Part shown: piece by piece, positions 33,136 to 42,014 of the stretch
Layout: every line of letters begins with the position of its first letter
Position numbering within the stretch: the first letter of the stretch is position 1
Origin: CAZDVK01 sp964508915
GTDB taxonomy: Bacteria; Pseudomonadota; Alphaproteobacteria; Paracaedibacterales; CAIULA01
DNA length: 64,000 bases
Direction: 5' to 3'
Assembly (NCBI GenBank): GCA_964508915.1
Contig: CAZDVK010000002.1
Location: 62,001 to 126,000, forward strand
The notes under the pieces: generated by a model
The model's database searches: none
What the model was told of the DNA's origin: nothing
Seen by the model: the letters and a program-made list of their open reading frames with translations, nothing else
Position numbers and translations under genes: made by a program

Positions 33136-35229
33136 ATGTCAGATTTTTTCCAAACAAAACGCCAAGAAATTGAATGGGCGGGCCGTAAGCTTATTTTAGA
33201 AACCGGGAAGGTTGCTCGTCAAGCAACAGGTGCTGTGATGGCAACTTACGGTGAAACAACAGTGTTATGTACAGTTGTGGCGGCAAAAGAAGCAAAAAAA
33301 GATGCTGACTTTTTCCCTTTGTCAGTACATTACCAAGAAAAAGCTTTTGCCGTGGGTCGAATTCCAGGTGGTTTTTTCAAGCGGGAAACAAAACCATCTG
33401 AAAAGGAAGTGTTAGTTTCACGTTTGATTGATCGGCCTATTCGCCCTTTGTTCCCGGAAGGTTTTTTCAACGAAGTTCAGGTTATTTGTACAGTTTTAAG
33501 TTACGATCATGAAAATGATTCAGATATAACAGCATTAATTGGCGCATCTGCTGCGTTGGCTATTTCGGGCGTTCCATTTTTAGGCCCTGTGGGTGCTGCG
33601 CGTGTTGGGTTTAAAGATGGTCAGTTTATTTTGAATGGCACACCCGAACAAATGCAAGAAAGCCAATTAGACCTTGTTGTAGCAGGAACCAAAGATGGCG
33701 TGTTGATGGTTGAATCTGAAGCTCAAGAATTATCTGAAGACGTGATGTTGGATGCTGTTGTGTTTGGACATAAGGCATTTCAACCTGTTTTAGATGCCAT
33801 CAATCTTTTGAAAAAAGATGTAAATAATGCCGCTTGGGATTTGGCTGAAACACCTTTTAATGATGCAAAGTTGAAAAAGAAAGTGGCAAGTGCTTGTGAA
33901 AAAGAATTACGAGCTGCTTATTCTTTAAAGATAAAGCAAGATCGGTATGCAGCTATTGATGCAGCAAAGGCGAAAACGACAGAGGCTTTGCTGGAAGAAA
34001 TGAGTGATGAAAAACTTGTTTTAGCGTTGTTTGAAGGCGTTCAGTCTAACATTTTGCGTGGTGATATTTTAACGAAAAAAACCCGTATTGATGGTCGTGG
34101 TTTAGAAGATATTCGCCCCATTGTGTGTGAAGTTGGCATTTTACCACGTGCTCATGGCAGTGCCTTGTTTACCCGTGGTGAAACACAGGCTTTGGTTGTG
34201 ACAACTCTTGGAACAGGGCAAGACGAACAAATTATGGATGGCATTGAAGGCGAATATAAAGAACGCTTTTTGCTTCACTATAATTTTCCACCCTATTCAG
34301 TGGGTGAAACAGGTCGTATGGGGGCGCCAGGACGTCGTGAAATTGGTCATGGCAAGCTTGCTTGGCGTGCTATTCACCCCCTTGTGCCAGCAAAAGAAGC
34401 GTTTCCTTACACATTACGCACAGTATCTGAAGTGACAGAATCTAACGGATCTTCTTCTATGGCAACGGTGTGTGGGTCATCTTTGGCGCTTATGGATGCC
34501 GGTGTGCCTTTGGCACGTCCTATTGCAGGTATTGCCATGGGGTTGATTAAAGAAGGAAAAGATTACGCTGTTTTGTCTGATATTTTGGGTGATGAGGATC
34601 ATCTCGGTGATATGGACTTTAAGGTAGCTGGTACTGAAAAAGGTGTGACAGCCCTTCAGATGGATATTAAAATTACCAGCATTACGCCAGAAATTATGAA
34701 GATAGCTTTAGATCAAGCGTTGCGGGGTCGTTTGCATATTTTGGCCCAAATGGCGAAAGCTTTAGATTCTTCAAAGTCAGAAGTCAGCGCCTATGCCCCT
34801 CGCATTGCCCACATGAAAATTAATCGGGATAAAATTCGTGAAGTTATTGGTGCTGGTGGTAAGGTTATTCGTGAAATTTGTGAAACCAGTGGTGCTAAGA
34901 TTGACATTGATGATGACGGCAATATTGCTATTTCTGGTTACGACCAACAGTCTATTGATAAGGCCATGAATTCCATCACATCCATTGCCTGCGAACCTGA
35001 AATTGGTGCTATTTACACTGGAAAAGTGGTAAAAATTGCTGAATTTGGCGCATTTGTTAACTTTATGGGAAGTCGTGACGGTTTGGTTCATGTGAGCGAA
35101 CTAGCACATCATCGCGTGGAAAAAGTGGGTGACATCGTTAAGGTTGGCGATCAGGTAACTGTTAAAGTAGTTGGTGTGGATGATCGTGGCAAAATTAAAC
35201 TCAGCATGAAAGCGGTTCAGGCGTCTTAG
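33136..35229 (+). CDS. pnp: Polynucleotide phosphorylase
   Basis: 697 residues. Phosphorolytic 3'-5' exoribonuclease of RNA decay. Two RNase PH domains (from 5 and about 310; FPPYSVGETGRMGAPGRREIGHG is the active core), a KH domain (INRDKIREVIGAGGKVIREI) and a final S1 domain (IYTGKVVKIAEFGAFVNFMG). Length is normal. rpsO, its usual neighbour, is not in the window. Confidence 0.98.
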   Translation: MSDFFQTKRQEIEWAGRKLILETGKVARQATGAVMATYGETTVLCTVVAAKEAKKDADFFPLSVHYQEKAFAVGRIPGGFFKRETKPSEKEVLVSRLIDRPIRPLFPEGFFNEVQVICTVLSYDHENDSDITALIGASAALAISGVPFLGPVGAARVGFKDGQFILNGTPEQMQESQLDLVVAGTKDGVLMVESEAQELSEDVMLDAVVFGHKAFQPVLDAINLLKKDVNNAAWDLAETPFNDAKLKKKVASACEKELRAAYSLKIKQDRYAAIDAAKAKTTEALLEEMSDEKLVLALFEGVQSNILRGDILTKKTRIDGRGLEDIRPIVCEVGILPRAHGSALFTRGETQALVVTTLGTGQDEQIMDGIEGEYKERFLLHYNFPPYSVGETGRMGAPGRREIGHGKLAWRAIHPLVPAKEAFPYTLRTVSEVTESNGSSSMATVCGSSLALMDAGVPLARPIAGIAMGLIKEGKDYAVLSDILGDEDHLGDMDFKVAGTEKGVTALQMDIKITSITPEIMKIALDQALRGRLHILAQMAKALDSSKSEVSAYAPRIAHMKINRDKIREVIGAGGKVIREICETSGAKIDIDDDGNIAISGYDQQSIDKAMNSITSIACEPEIGAIYTGKVVKIAEFGAFVNFMGSRDGLVHVSELAHHRVEKVGDIVKVGDQVTVKVVGVDDRGKIKLSMKAVQAS

Positions 35230-35242
35230 CAAAGTTACACGT

Positions 35243-35935
35243 ATGCCCCTTCCTGCGCAATCCCAGTGTGGTCAAGTTCAGTGCGATCAACCTAAGTGTG
35301 TCGCATTAGTCTTAGCAGGCGGGAAGGGGCTTCGTTTCGATAAAGATTTACCCAAACAATATCATACCTTATCATCGGGGCAGTCCGTTATTCGCCAGTC
35401 TATTCAGGCATTTTTGGACCATCCAGCCATTGAAGGTGTTTTTGCTGTTGTGCATTCAGAAACAGAGTCTTTGTTTTATGAGCAAACCCAAGGGTTACCT
35501 TTGCTGGGGGTGACAATAGGTGGTGAAGCACGGCAAGATTCAGTTTTGAATGGGTTGGAACTCATGAATTCTTTGAATCCCCCTTACGTTTTAGTGCACG
35601 ACGGGGCTAGGCCTTTTGTTTCTGCTTCCATTATTCAGCGTGTTGTGGATGGTTTGGCACACGAAAAGGGTGTTATTCCAGTCGTTCCTGTGACAGACAC
35701 CATTAAACGTGTTCAAAATGGTCGTGTTTTCGAAACATTAGATCGGTCAAACCTTGTGCGGGTACAAACGCCACAAGGGTTTGAATTTAAAACATTGTAT
35801 GAACTTCATCAGCGTTATAAAGGGCAAAATTTCACAGATGATGCAGCTTTGTTTGAAAAAGCAGGCTTGACTGTTTTATGCGTTGATGGCTGTGATACAA
35901 ATATAAAAATTACAACAAAAAAGGACATAGTATGA
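35243..35935 (+). CDS. ispD: 2-C-methyl-D-erythritol 4-phosphate cytidylyltransferase
   Basis: 230 residues. Transfers CMP to MEP in isoprenoid synthesis. Nucleotide-binding start LAGGKGLRFDKDLPKQY, then GGEARQDSVLNGL, VLVHDGARPFV and QTPQGFEFKTLYE. Cys-rich extra residues precede the core. Four bases overlap ispF. Many alphaproteobacteria carry ispD and ispF as a single fused gene; here they are separate. Confidence 0.95.
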   Translation: MPLPAQSQCGQVQCDQPKCVALVLAGGKGLRFDKDLPKQYHTLSSGQSVIRQSIQAFLDHPAIEGVFAVVHSETESLFYEQTQGLPLLGVTIGGEARQDSVLNGLELMNSLNPPYVLVHDGARPFVSASIIQRVVDGLAHEKGVIPVVPVTDTIKRVQNGRVFETLDRSNLVRVQTPQGFEFKTLYELHQRYKGQNFTDDAALFEKAGLTVLCVDGCDTNIKITTKKDIV

Positions 35936-36432
35936 TGGATATTCGAGTTGGTCATGGCATTGATGTTCATGCTATTGGCGAAGGCACCCAAATTATGTTG
36001 TTTGGGGTTTCTGTTCCGTGTGGTTTTAGCCTCATTGGGCATTCGGATGCGGATGTGGGTTTGCACGCCATTGTGGATGCTGTTTTAGGGGCTATTAGTG
36101 CTGAAGACATTGGTTATCATTTTTCTTGTAAAGATGACAGGTGGAAAGGGGCTAGCTCCGATCAATTTTTGGCATTTGCTGCAGAAAAAGTGCGCAGCTG
36201 TGGCGGCGTAATCAACCATGTTGATGCCACACTCATGGGCGAACAACCAAAATTATCACCCCATCGGCTTGTTATGCGTCAACGGGTGGCAGATATTCTT
36301 GCAATTGATCTCAACCGGGTCAGCATTAAAGCCACAACCACAGAAAAATTAGGTTTTTGTGGTCGTGGTGAAGGTTTGACTGTTTTGGCAACAGCAACTG
36401 TAGTTTGGCCCAATGGATTTATTGAGTCCTAG
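35932..36432 (+). CDS. ispF: 2-C-methyl-D-erythritol 2,4-cyclodiphosphate synthase
   Basis: 166 residues. Trimeric zinc enzyme that makes the cyclic intermediate of the MEP pathway. Metal ligands are in GHGIDVHAI and in IGHSDADVGLHAI; the late TEKLGFCGRGEGL loop is conserved. Start overlaps the ispD stop (ATGATGG). The stop overlaps by 14 bp the end of the convergent gene at 36419. Confidence 0.96.
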   Translation: MMDIRVGHGIDVHAIGEGTQIMLFGVSVPCGFSLIGHSDADVGLHAIVDAVLGAISAEDIGYHFSCKDDRWKGASSDQFLAFAAEKVRSCGGVINHVDATLMGEQPKLSPHRLVMRQRVADILAIDLNRVSIKATTTEKLGFCGRGEGLTVLATATVVWPNGFIES

Positions 36433-38992
36433 TACCCCTTGGCAGTGTTGGAGATGCCATAGGATTCGGTTTAGGAGGAGAAGACGACCCGGCACCTGCC
36501 TGGCGAGAGGCTGCACCTGACCGTTCTTGAGGTCGCTTAGCGGGGGGGTGTTGCGTAGCCTGCCTCGTTGGTGCTGGCCTTGCTCCTGCCTCTTCTTTTA
36601 CAGTTTGTCTTGTGCCTGGAGGGGGCGGTGTAACAACGCTTAAAGCTGAAGATCTGGGGGCAGGGGGTGACCCAGCAGCCCCTGCTTTTGGAGTTGCAGA
36701 GCCAAATGGATTTCTAGATTTAATGTCACTGCTAACAACGGTACTAGGTTTGGGTGCTACAGCAACTGGCGGAACAGGTCTAGGCGCTGGAGTGGAGAGG
36801 CTGGCAGCTGGAGTAAAGGGTTTGGATGCTGTCACAGCCGGTGTAGCTGTTCTAGGCGCTGGAGCGGGGGCGCTAACAGCCACTGTACTTGGTTTGGGTG
36901 CTACAGCAACTGGCGGAACCGGTCTAGGCGCTGGAGTGGAGAGGCTGGCAGCTGGAGTAAAGGGTTTGGATGCTGTCACAGCCGGTGTAGCTGTTCTAGG
37001 TGTTGGAACGGGGGCGCTAACAGCCGCTGTACTTGGTTTAGGTGCAACAACAGCTGGTTTAGCCGCTGAAAATGGTTTAGGTGCTGGAACAGAGGTTCTG
37101 GCAGCTACTGTGGCGGGTTTAGGTGCTGCAGCAGCTGGTCTAGCTTCTATGATGCCAGTTTTAGGTGCTACAGTTGCTTTTGCAATTCCTGCTTGTGAAG
37201 GTGTTTTGGAATCTTCCTCTGGTTCAGGCATTTCTGCTTCTTCAGCCCGTGATCCCGCATCGCCTGCAGACGATGAATCTTGGCTGTCATCTTGTTTAGT
37301 TAAAGAACCAGCAGCGCTGGATGTTTCATCAGAAGGTGGTGTTTTAGATGTTGCAGTTAGTTTAGGTGCCGCAGCTTGTCTAGCGGGTGTAGTGGGTCTG
37401 GGTGTTATAGGGGTGGCTTTGGAAACCACAAGCGGTTTGGGTGCTGCGCTGGGTTTAGCCGTAACAAGGGGTTTAGCGGCAACAGTGGATTTAGATAATG
37501 CTGATTGTGATGACGCTTTAGAACTTTCCCCCTCTGCTGATGATTTTACATCTTCTTCAGGGGCTGATCCCGCATCAGCGGTAGCTGACTCTTCCTCACG
37601 GCTATCATCTTGTTCAGGCAAAGAACCAGCATCGCTGGCTGTTTCATCAGAAGATACTGCTTTAGTTATTGTTTTAGGTGCTACAGATGGTGCCGGTGGT
37701 TTTGTTGGTGTTGATCTAGGCGTTGAAGGTGTTTGAGATACTAAAGCAGACTGGCTAGTTATTGCAGGGGCAGGCTTTTTGGCGGTGGTTGATGTCGCCG
37801 CTGTTGTGTTGGGGCTACTCGCTGTTACAGCTGCTCTAGATGTCACAGGTCTAGGTGCTGGGGCAGTTCTGGCAGTTGCCGTACTAGGTTTGGCTGCTGC
37901 AGCAGCTGGTTTGCCTGGCGTAACTTGTTTGGTTGCAGTACCAACTTTAGGTGCTGCAGTTGGTTTAGCTGTTTCTGCTTGTGATGGCTCCTCAGAACCT
38001 TCTTCTGCTGTTGGCTTCACATCTTCTTCAGGGGGTGACGCGGCATCAGCCGTAGCTGAGGAATCCTCACGACTTGCGTCTTTCTCAGACAAAGAATCAG
38101 CATCACTGGCTGCTTCATCAGACGGCGCTGCTTTAGACGTGACAGTTGCTTTAGGTGCCACGGCTTGTTTAGCAGGTGCAGAGGGTCTAGGTGTTACAGG
38201 GGCCTTGGAAACCACTAGCGGTTTGGGTGCGGCAATAGGTTTAGTTGCAACCGTTGGTTTAGATGATGGTTGTTGTGATGTCTCTTCAGAACCTTCCTCT
38301 GCTGCTGGCCTTGCATCGTCTTCAGGAGTTGACGCCGCACCAGATGTGGCTGATGCCGCATCAGTCGCAGCTGATGAATCATTACTGTTTGAACTTTGTT
38401 CAGGCAAAGAACCACCATCGCTGTCAGATTTTTCAGGCGTTTTAGGTTCCTCTGCTGCTTTGTTTTTTGCATCATTAAGCCGGTCAAGAAGCACCTGAAA
38501 CTCTTCTTCGTTTTTCATTTTTTTGAAAACGTCATTTATTTGTTCTTCTGTCATGCCATTCAGCGTGTCCTTCAGCTGGTGTAGGCGACTAACAAGTTCT
38601 TGAAAGCCTGCAGCTGTTGGGGTGTGGATAAAAACACGGTTAAATTGGGGCTCTGGCATATCAGCAATCGTTTCTTTGAAGTCACTCATGAGTTCGTCTT
38701 TATTGTCGGTCACTTTATGCCACATAGCTGCCAATTTAGCCCTGGCTTTTGGGTTCATATCTTCACGGGCAAGGGATGCCAAGTCTTGGAAATAAGTCAG
38801 CCAATAATTATCGGGGGCATCTACGGGTGCTGTTAAGGTGTTGAATTTTCCAGCCGTTTGAAGTTCAGTAATTTGGCTTTTGCTTAACCCACGACAAAAA
38901 TCATCAAAAGCTTTTTGCATATCGCTGCTGATAGCCAAAGCATGGGTGATATTTATAAGAAACGCAGCCAGTACAAATAAAATTTTTTTCAT
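36419..38992 (-). CDS. Giant exported low-complexity protein (Ala/Pro/Ser/Thr-rich)
   Basis: 857 residues. Signal peptide MKKILFVLAAFLINITHALA. Residues about 20-170 form a helical, ordered domain (SSDMQKAFDDFCRGLSKSQI...). The rest alternates acidic Ser/Asp/Glu stretches (SDEAASDADSL, EEDVKPTAEEGSEE) with long Ala-Pro-Lys-Thr stretches, in several degenerate units of about 100-150 residues, and ends with a proline/arginine tail. The last third contains an almost exact 48-residue duplication. Such architecture suggests an extended stalk or surface/secreted coat. Long open frames on the other strand are a by-product of the GCN-rich composition. Function unknown. Confidence 0.75.
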   Translation of the reverse strand: MKKILFVLAAFLINITHALAISSDMQKAFDDFCRGLSKSQITELQTAGKFNTLTAPVDAPDNYWLTYFQDLASLAREDMNPKARAKLAAMWHKVTDNKDELMSDFKETIADMPEPQFNRVFIHTPTAAGFQELVSRLHQLKDTLNGMTEEQINDVFKKMKNEEEFQVLLDRLNDAKNKAAEEPKTPEKSDSDGGSLPEQSSNSNDSSAATDAASATSGAASTPEDDARPAAEEGSEETSQQPSSKPTVATKPIAAPKPLVVSKAPVTPRPSAPAKQAVAPKATVTSKAAPSDEAASDADSLSEKDASREDSSATADAASPPEEDVKPTAEEGSEEPSQAETAKPTAAPKVGTATKQVTPGKPAAAAAKPSTATARTAPAPRPVTSRAAVTASSPNTTAATSTTAKKPAPAITSQSALVSQTPSTPRSTPTKPPAPSVAPKTITKAVSSDETASDAGSLPEQDDSREEESATADAGSAPEEDVKSSAEGESSKASSQSALSKSTVAAKPLVTAKPSAAPKPLVVSKATPITPRPTTPARQAAAPKLTATSKTPPSDETSSAAGSLTKQDDSQDSSSAGDAGSRAEEAEMPEPEEDSKTPSQAGIAKATVAPKTGIIEARPAAAAPKPATVAARTSVPAPKPFSAAKPAVVAPKPSTAAVSAPVPTPRTATPAVTASKPFTPAASLSTPAPRPVPPVAVAPKPSTVAVSAPAPAPRTATPAVTASKPFTPAASLSTPAPRPVPPVAVAPKPSTVVSSDIKSRNPFGSATPKAGAAGSPPAPRSSALSVVTPPPPGTRQTVKEEAGARPAPTRQATQHPPAKRPQERSGAASRQAGAGSSSPPKPNPMASPTLPRGTRTQ
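36741..37028. repeat. Two tandem copies of a 144-bp unit
   Basis: Units 36741-36884 and 36885-37028 differ at only a few bases, and the opening of a third, diverged unit follows (37029 on). 144 bp is 48 codons, so the reading frame is kept. This indicates recent expansion by slippage or recombination. Confidence 0.85.
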
Positions 38993-39162
38993 TGTGTCAA
39001 ATGCAATTAAATAAGCTTTCCTATGTTTGAGGGTAATTTAAATAAGTTAATAAAATGTTGATAAAAATATTTTCTTTATAAAAAGTATTTTTTAATGTTT
39101 TTTTAAAGGTTTGTTTTTATATTATATAAGGACAGATTCTTAAAATAGACGTGGAAATTTTT

Positions 39163-41940
39163 ATGAAACGATTGGCTTTATTGTTTTTTGCACTTTTTCT
39201 GGCAACGCCTTTGGCTTATGCGATGGAGGCAGAGTGGGAAGGTTATGGTGCTTTTGGGGATGTTGAGGCGTTTTACCATACAGAAAGTTGGAATGATTTT
39301 CATGCGCAAAAAATACCTAGTGATTTTGCAAATCTTCTTCTTTGGATTAATAATCTTCAGGAATTTATAGAACGGGGTAATGTTTCTGCAAAAGCTTTTT
39401 ATCAGTCAAAAAAATCTTATATAGATACAATGACAGCCCAGCCTGGCTTTGAGCCCCAGCAGATAAGATTTCGGGAGGTTGCTGGGGAAATAGAAAGCTT
39501 TTTGTCAAAAAAACATTTATCAAGTCTGCCAAAAGCAGGTGGTTACGTGCCTCCACCACCCCCGCCCCCAATGTACGGCTATGGAGTAGGATTTGGTGGG
39601 GTTCTTCCCCCAGTAGCTATTTTAAAGCCAGATCAGCTGCCCAGCGGTAGGCCACCTGCTCCATCACTACCAAAACAGGTTCTTGGAGCAGGTTTGGGTG
39701 GAATGCACATGCCACCTGTTACTGTTGTGACGCCACCCCCGTATCCATTTCCAGGGTATGGTCATGGAACAGGGTTTGGTGGTGGAATGCCTAAACCGCC
39801 TGTTACTTTCTTCTCACCGCCTGCTGTTGTTCCAGATTTACCTGCGGATCTAGTGCTTGAAGGAAAAATTCAGAAATTTATTGATGGGGGTATGACAAAA
39901 TATGAGGGACGCTATGATGCGATCCGAGATGATTATGTTTTAGAACCTAAACCTGTAGCACGTCCTACGGTTATTGTGGATGGAAAACGTTTTTTTGTTT
40001 ATGCCAACGGGGCTGATGGAGATTGTGGATTGTATGCAATAGGTGTTGATCCTGCGGCAGCAAGAAGTTTGACTATAGATGAGAGGGCAATTCCTAACGC
40101 TGTGTATGCACAATTGTCGGAATTTTGGGGTAGTAGGAAAGAGGTTGTTGTCCAGATGCAAGGCGCAGCTGCTAATTTGTCAACTCCGTATGAAAGCATT
40201 GATGCCTACACTTTAGCTTGCATTGCATACTGTTTTGGAAAGAATGTAACAATTTGTGCAGAACATCAGCCACCCATAGTTGTTAATGAAAATAGGGCTG
40301 ACCCCGTAATGCACTACGTTTACTTTGATGGCGCAGGCCATTTTGAGCGCATGGTTGAAGAGGGGGATATTTTAGGACGTATTCGGGCTAAAGCCATTGA
40401 AGATAAAACCCTGCCTTTGGCCTATGAAATTCAACAACAGTCTCAATCTTTTGATGAATTTAGTCCGCAAATTAAGGAACTTCGTCATCAATATGAACAA
40501 GCCCAGTACATGGATTCTGACCAAGCCCTGGGTGAATTCGCACGTGCTTATGCAGAGGCAGTTCCAAATGTCAGACAAGTAGCGGCGCAAATGGCAGCCA
40601 AAAGGGGATACGGCGCAGCACATGGGGTATTGGCAGGTGACAGTTCAGATGATGAAGACGCGCCACATGGATACGGTAAGGGGTCTTCTTATGGAGGCGT
40701 CTTGCCACCTCCTTTAGCCAGAGCATCAGCTAGAGACTCTTGGGATGATGAAGAAGATGATTTTAGAGGTGCTGTTCCACTTTATAAAACTGGGTTTGGT
40801 CATGGTTCGATGACGGGGTATGGTGCAGGTGGGCACGGCATGCACCATGGTGTGGGGTTTGGAACCGGGTACTCTGCAACAGGTGGCGGGTATGGGGGAA
40901 TGGCGCCTCACCATAAGCCAACATATGATTTATCAAAGACTCTTCTTGGTGAGAGTGATAAGTTTGATCATTATGTGGAAGAGCATGGTGTTCCCGGCCA
41001 GCTTGGTTATCCCCCCCATGTTCCTCCTGCTACCTCGGGTGGTGGTTATCCTCCATTTTCTGCAAAAGGCCATGATACAGGCGGATATGAGGGTGAAGCT
41101 TATACATCACCGGGTTATGGAGGTGTTGGTGCAACGGTTGTTAACCAGCCATTCACAGACCGTATCTTGCGTGATTTGAGCCCAGATTCACATGAAAATT
41201 GGCAGACTTTTTATGGAAAATTGTTTAGGGATAATGGGGCTGTGCAGCCTGAGCGGGCTTTTCTAATTGGTCATAATCATTCTTTGTTTCATCCAAAAAA
41301 TGGAAATTCCATAGGGCGAAACGCAATGACAGCTCTTTTAAATGAATGTCAAAGAAAAGGCCTGGGTGCAGGTCTAATTGATCCAGAAAAAAACACAAGA
41401 AGAAAACCTATCACCCTATGTGCTTTGGATGCTGTGTCTATTATGGCGGATTCTTTTTATTATGCTGCTTCAAATAATATGTACGCTTGTTCAAACGCTG
41501 CTGAAGATGAAGGTCTTGCTAAAAACGTAACGGGTATTTTGTTCACAGGTGGCGAATTTGGTATTCGTCAAACGCAAGCTACCCATGATGAATTTGAACA
41601 AATTTTGGATGCTTTATATCAAGCAACAACATATATGACGTTGGATGACATTTATAATCTGATGACACCAAGGCCAAGGATCGCTAATGCTCGGTTACAG
41701 CAACACCAACACAATATGTTTTTGTGCGCCGCCATGATGTGGGGGCAAGGTAAAGCCCAAAGAAATCCAGCAGCTGGTATTAATGCTCAGACTATTATTG
41801 GTGAGATTTCAGGCAAAACTGGCCAAATTCCAATTGAGGTTTTGGATGAAATTGAAGCTTTAGAGAAACGATTTGGAAGTCAAATTATTCGTGGTAATAA
41901 AGGTGAAATTAGACGTTACTATGCAGACCTATATTCTTAA
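39163..41940 (+). CDS. Exported protein with OTU-like cysteine protease domain
   Basis: 925 residues from the ATG at 39163 (a GTG at 39151 would add four). Signal peptide MKRLALLFFALFLATPLAYA. Residues about 130-210 are Pro/Gly/Tyr-rich with a run of seven prolines and repeated YGxGxGFGG. Residues about 270-400 carry an OTU signature: ANGADGDCGLYAI (Cys288 with Asp285) and, 105 residues on, YFDGAGHFERMV (His393). OTU enzymes cleave ubiquitin chains. A second Gly/His-rich region (about 480-650) and a helical C-terminal domain follow. The strong divergent promoter region 38993-39162 is shared with the 36419 gene. I infer a host-directed effector. Confidence 0.6.
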   Translation: MKRLALLFFALFLATPLAYAMEAEWEGYGAFGDVEAFYHTESWNDFHAQKIPSDFANLLLWINNLQEFIERGNVSAKAFYQSKKSYIDTMTAQPGFEPQQIRFREVAGEIESFLSKKHLSSLPKAGGYVPPPPPPPMYGYGVGFGGVLPPVAILKPDQLPSGRPPAPSLPKQVLGAGLGGMHMPPVTVVTPPPYPFPGYGHGTGFGGGMPKPPVTFFSPPAVVPDLPADLVLEGKIQKFIDGGMTKYEGRYDAIRDDYVLEPKPVARPTVIVDGKRFFVYANGADGDCGLYAIGVDPAAARSLTIDERAIPNAVYAQLSEFWGSRKEVVVQMQGAAANLSTPYESIDAYTLACIAYCFGKNVTICAEHQPPIVVNENRADPVMHYVYFDGAGHFERMVEEGDILGRIRAKAIEDKTLPLAYEIQQQSQSFDEFSPQIKELRHQYEQAQYMDSDQALGEFARAYAEAVPNVRQVAAQMAAKRGYGAAHGVLAGDSSDDEDAPHGYGKGSSYGGVLPPPLARASARDSWDDEEDDFRGAVPLYKTGFGHGSMTGYGAGGHGMHHGVGFGTGYSATGGGYGGMAPHHKPTYDLSKTLLGESDKFDHYVEEHGVPGQLGYPPHVPPATSGGGYPPFSAKGHDTGGYEGEAYTSPGYGGVGATVVNQPFTDRILRDLSPDSHENWQTFYGKLFRDNGAVQPERAFLIGHNHSLFHPKNGNSIGRNAMTALLNECQRKGLGAGLIDPEKNTRRKPITLCALDAVSIMADSFYYAASNNMYACSNAAEDEGLAKNVTGILFTGGEFGIRQTQATHDEFEQILDALYQATTYMTLDDIYNLMTPRPRIANARLQQHQHNMFLCAAMMWGQGKAQRNPAAGINAQTIIGEISGKTGQIPIEVLDEIEALEKRFGSQIIRGNKGEIRRYYADLYS

Positions 41941-41964
41941 TCGGTCATTCCCCCCTTGAACCTT

Positions 41965-42007
41965 AGGGCTTTTGTATGGGATAACTAGTCAAAAGCCCTT
42001 TTTTCTT
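41965..42007 (+). terminator. Rho-independent terminator after the OTU-like gene
   Basis: AGGGCTTTTG (41965-41974) pairs perfectly with CAAAAGCCCT (41990-41999), followed by TTTTTCTT. Confidence 0.9.
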
Positions 42008-42014
42008 AAAATTT

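Noticed and set aside
36741..37028. Tandem repeat considered as a CRISPR array
   Set aside because: The units are 144 bp without spacers, inside a coding frame, so it is a protein repeat.
36612..38498. Two long open frames on the plus strand (374 and 239 residues) opposite the low-complexity gene
   Set aside because: They are Gly/Ala/Val/Leu-rich mirror images of a GCN-biased coding strand, have no start signals, and the minus-strand frame has a signal peptide and an ordered N-terminal domain.
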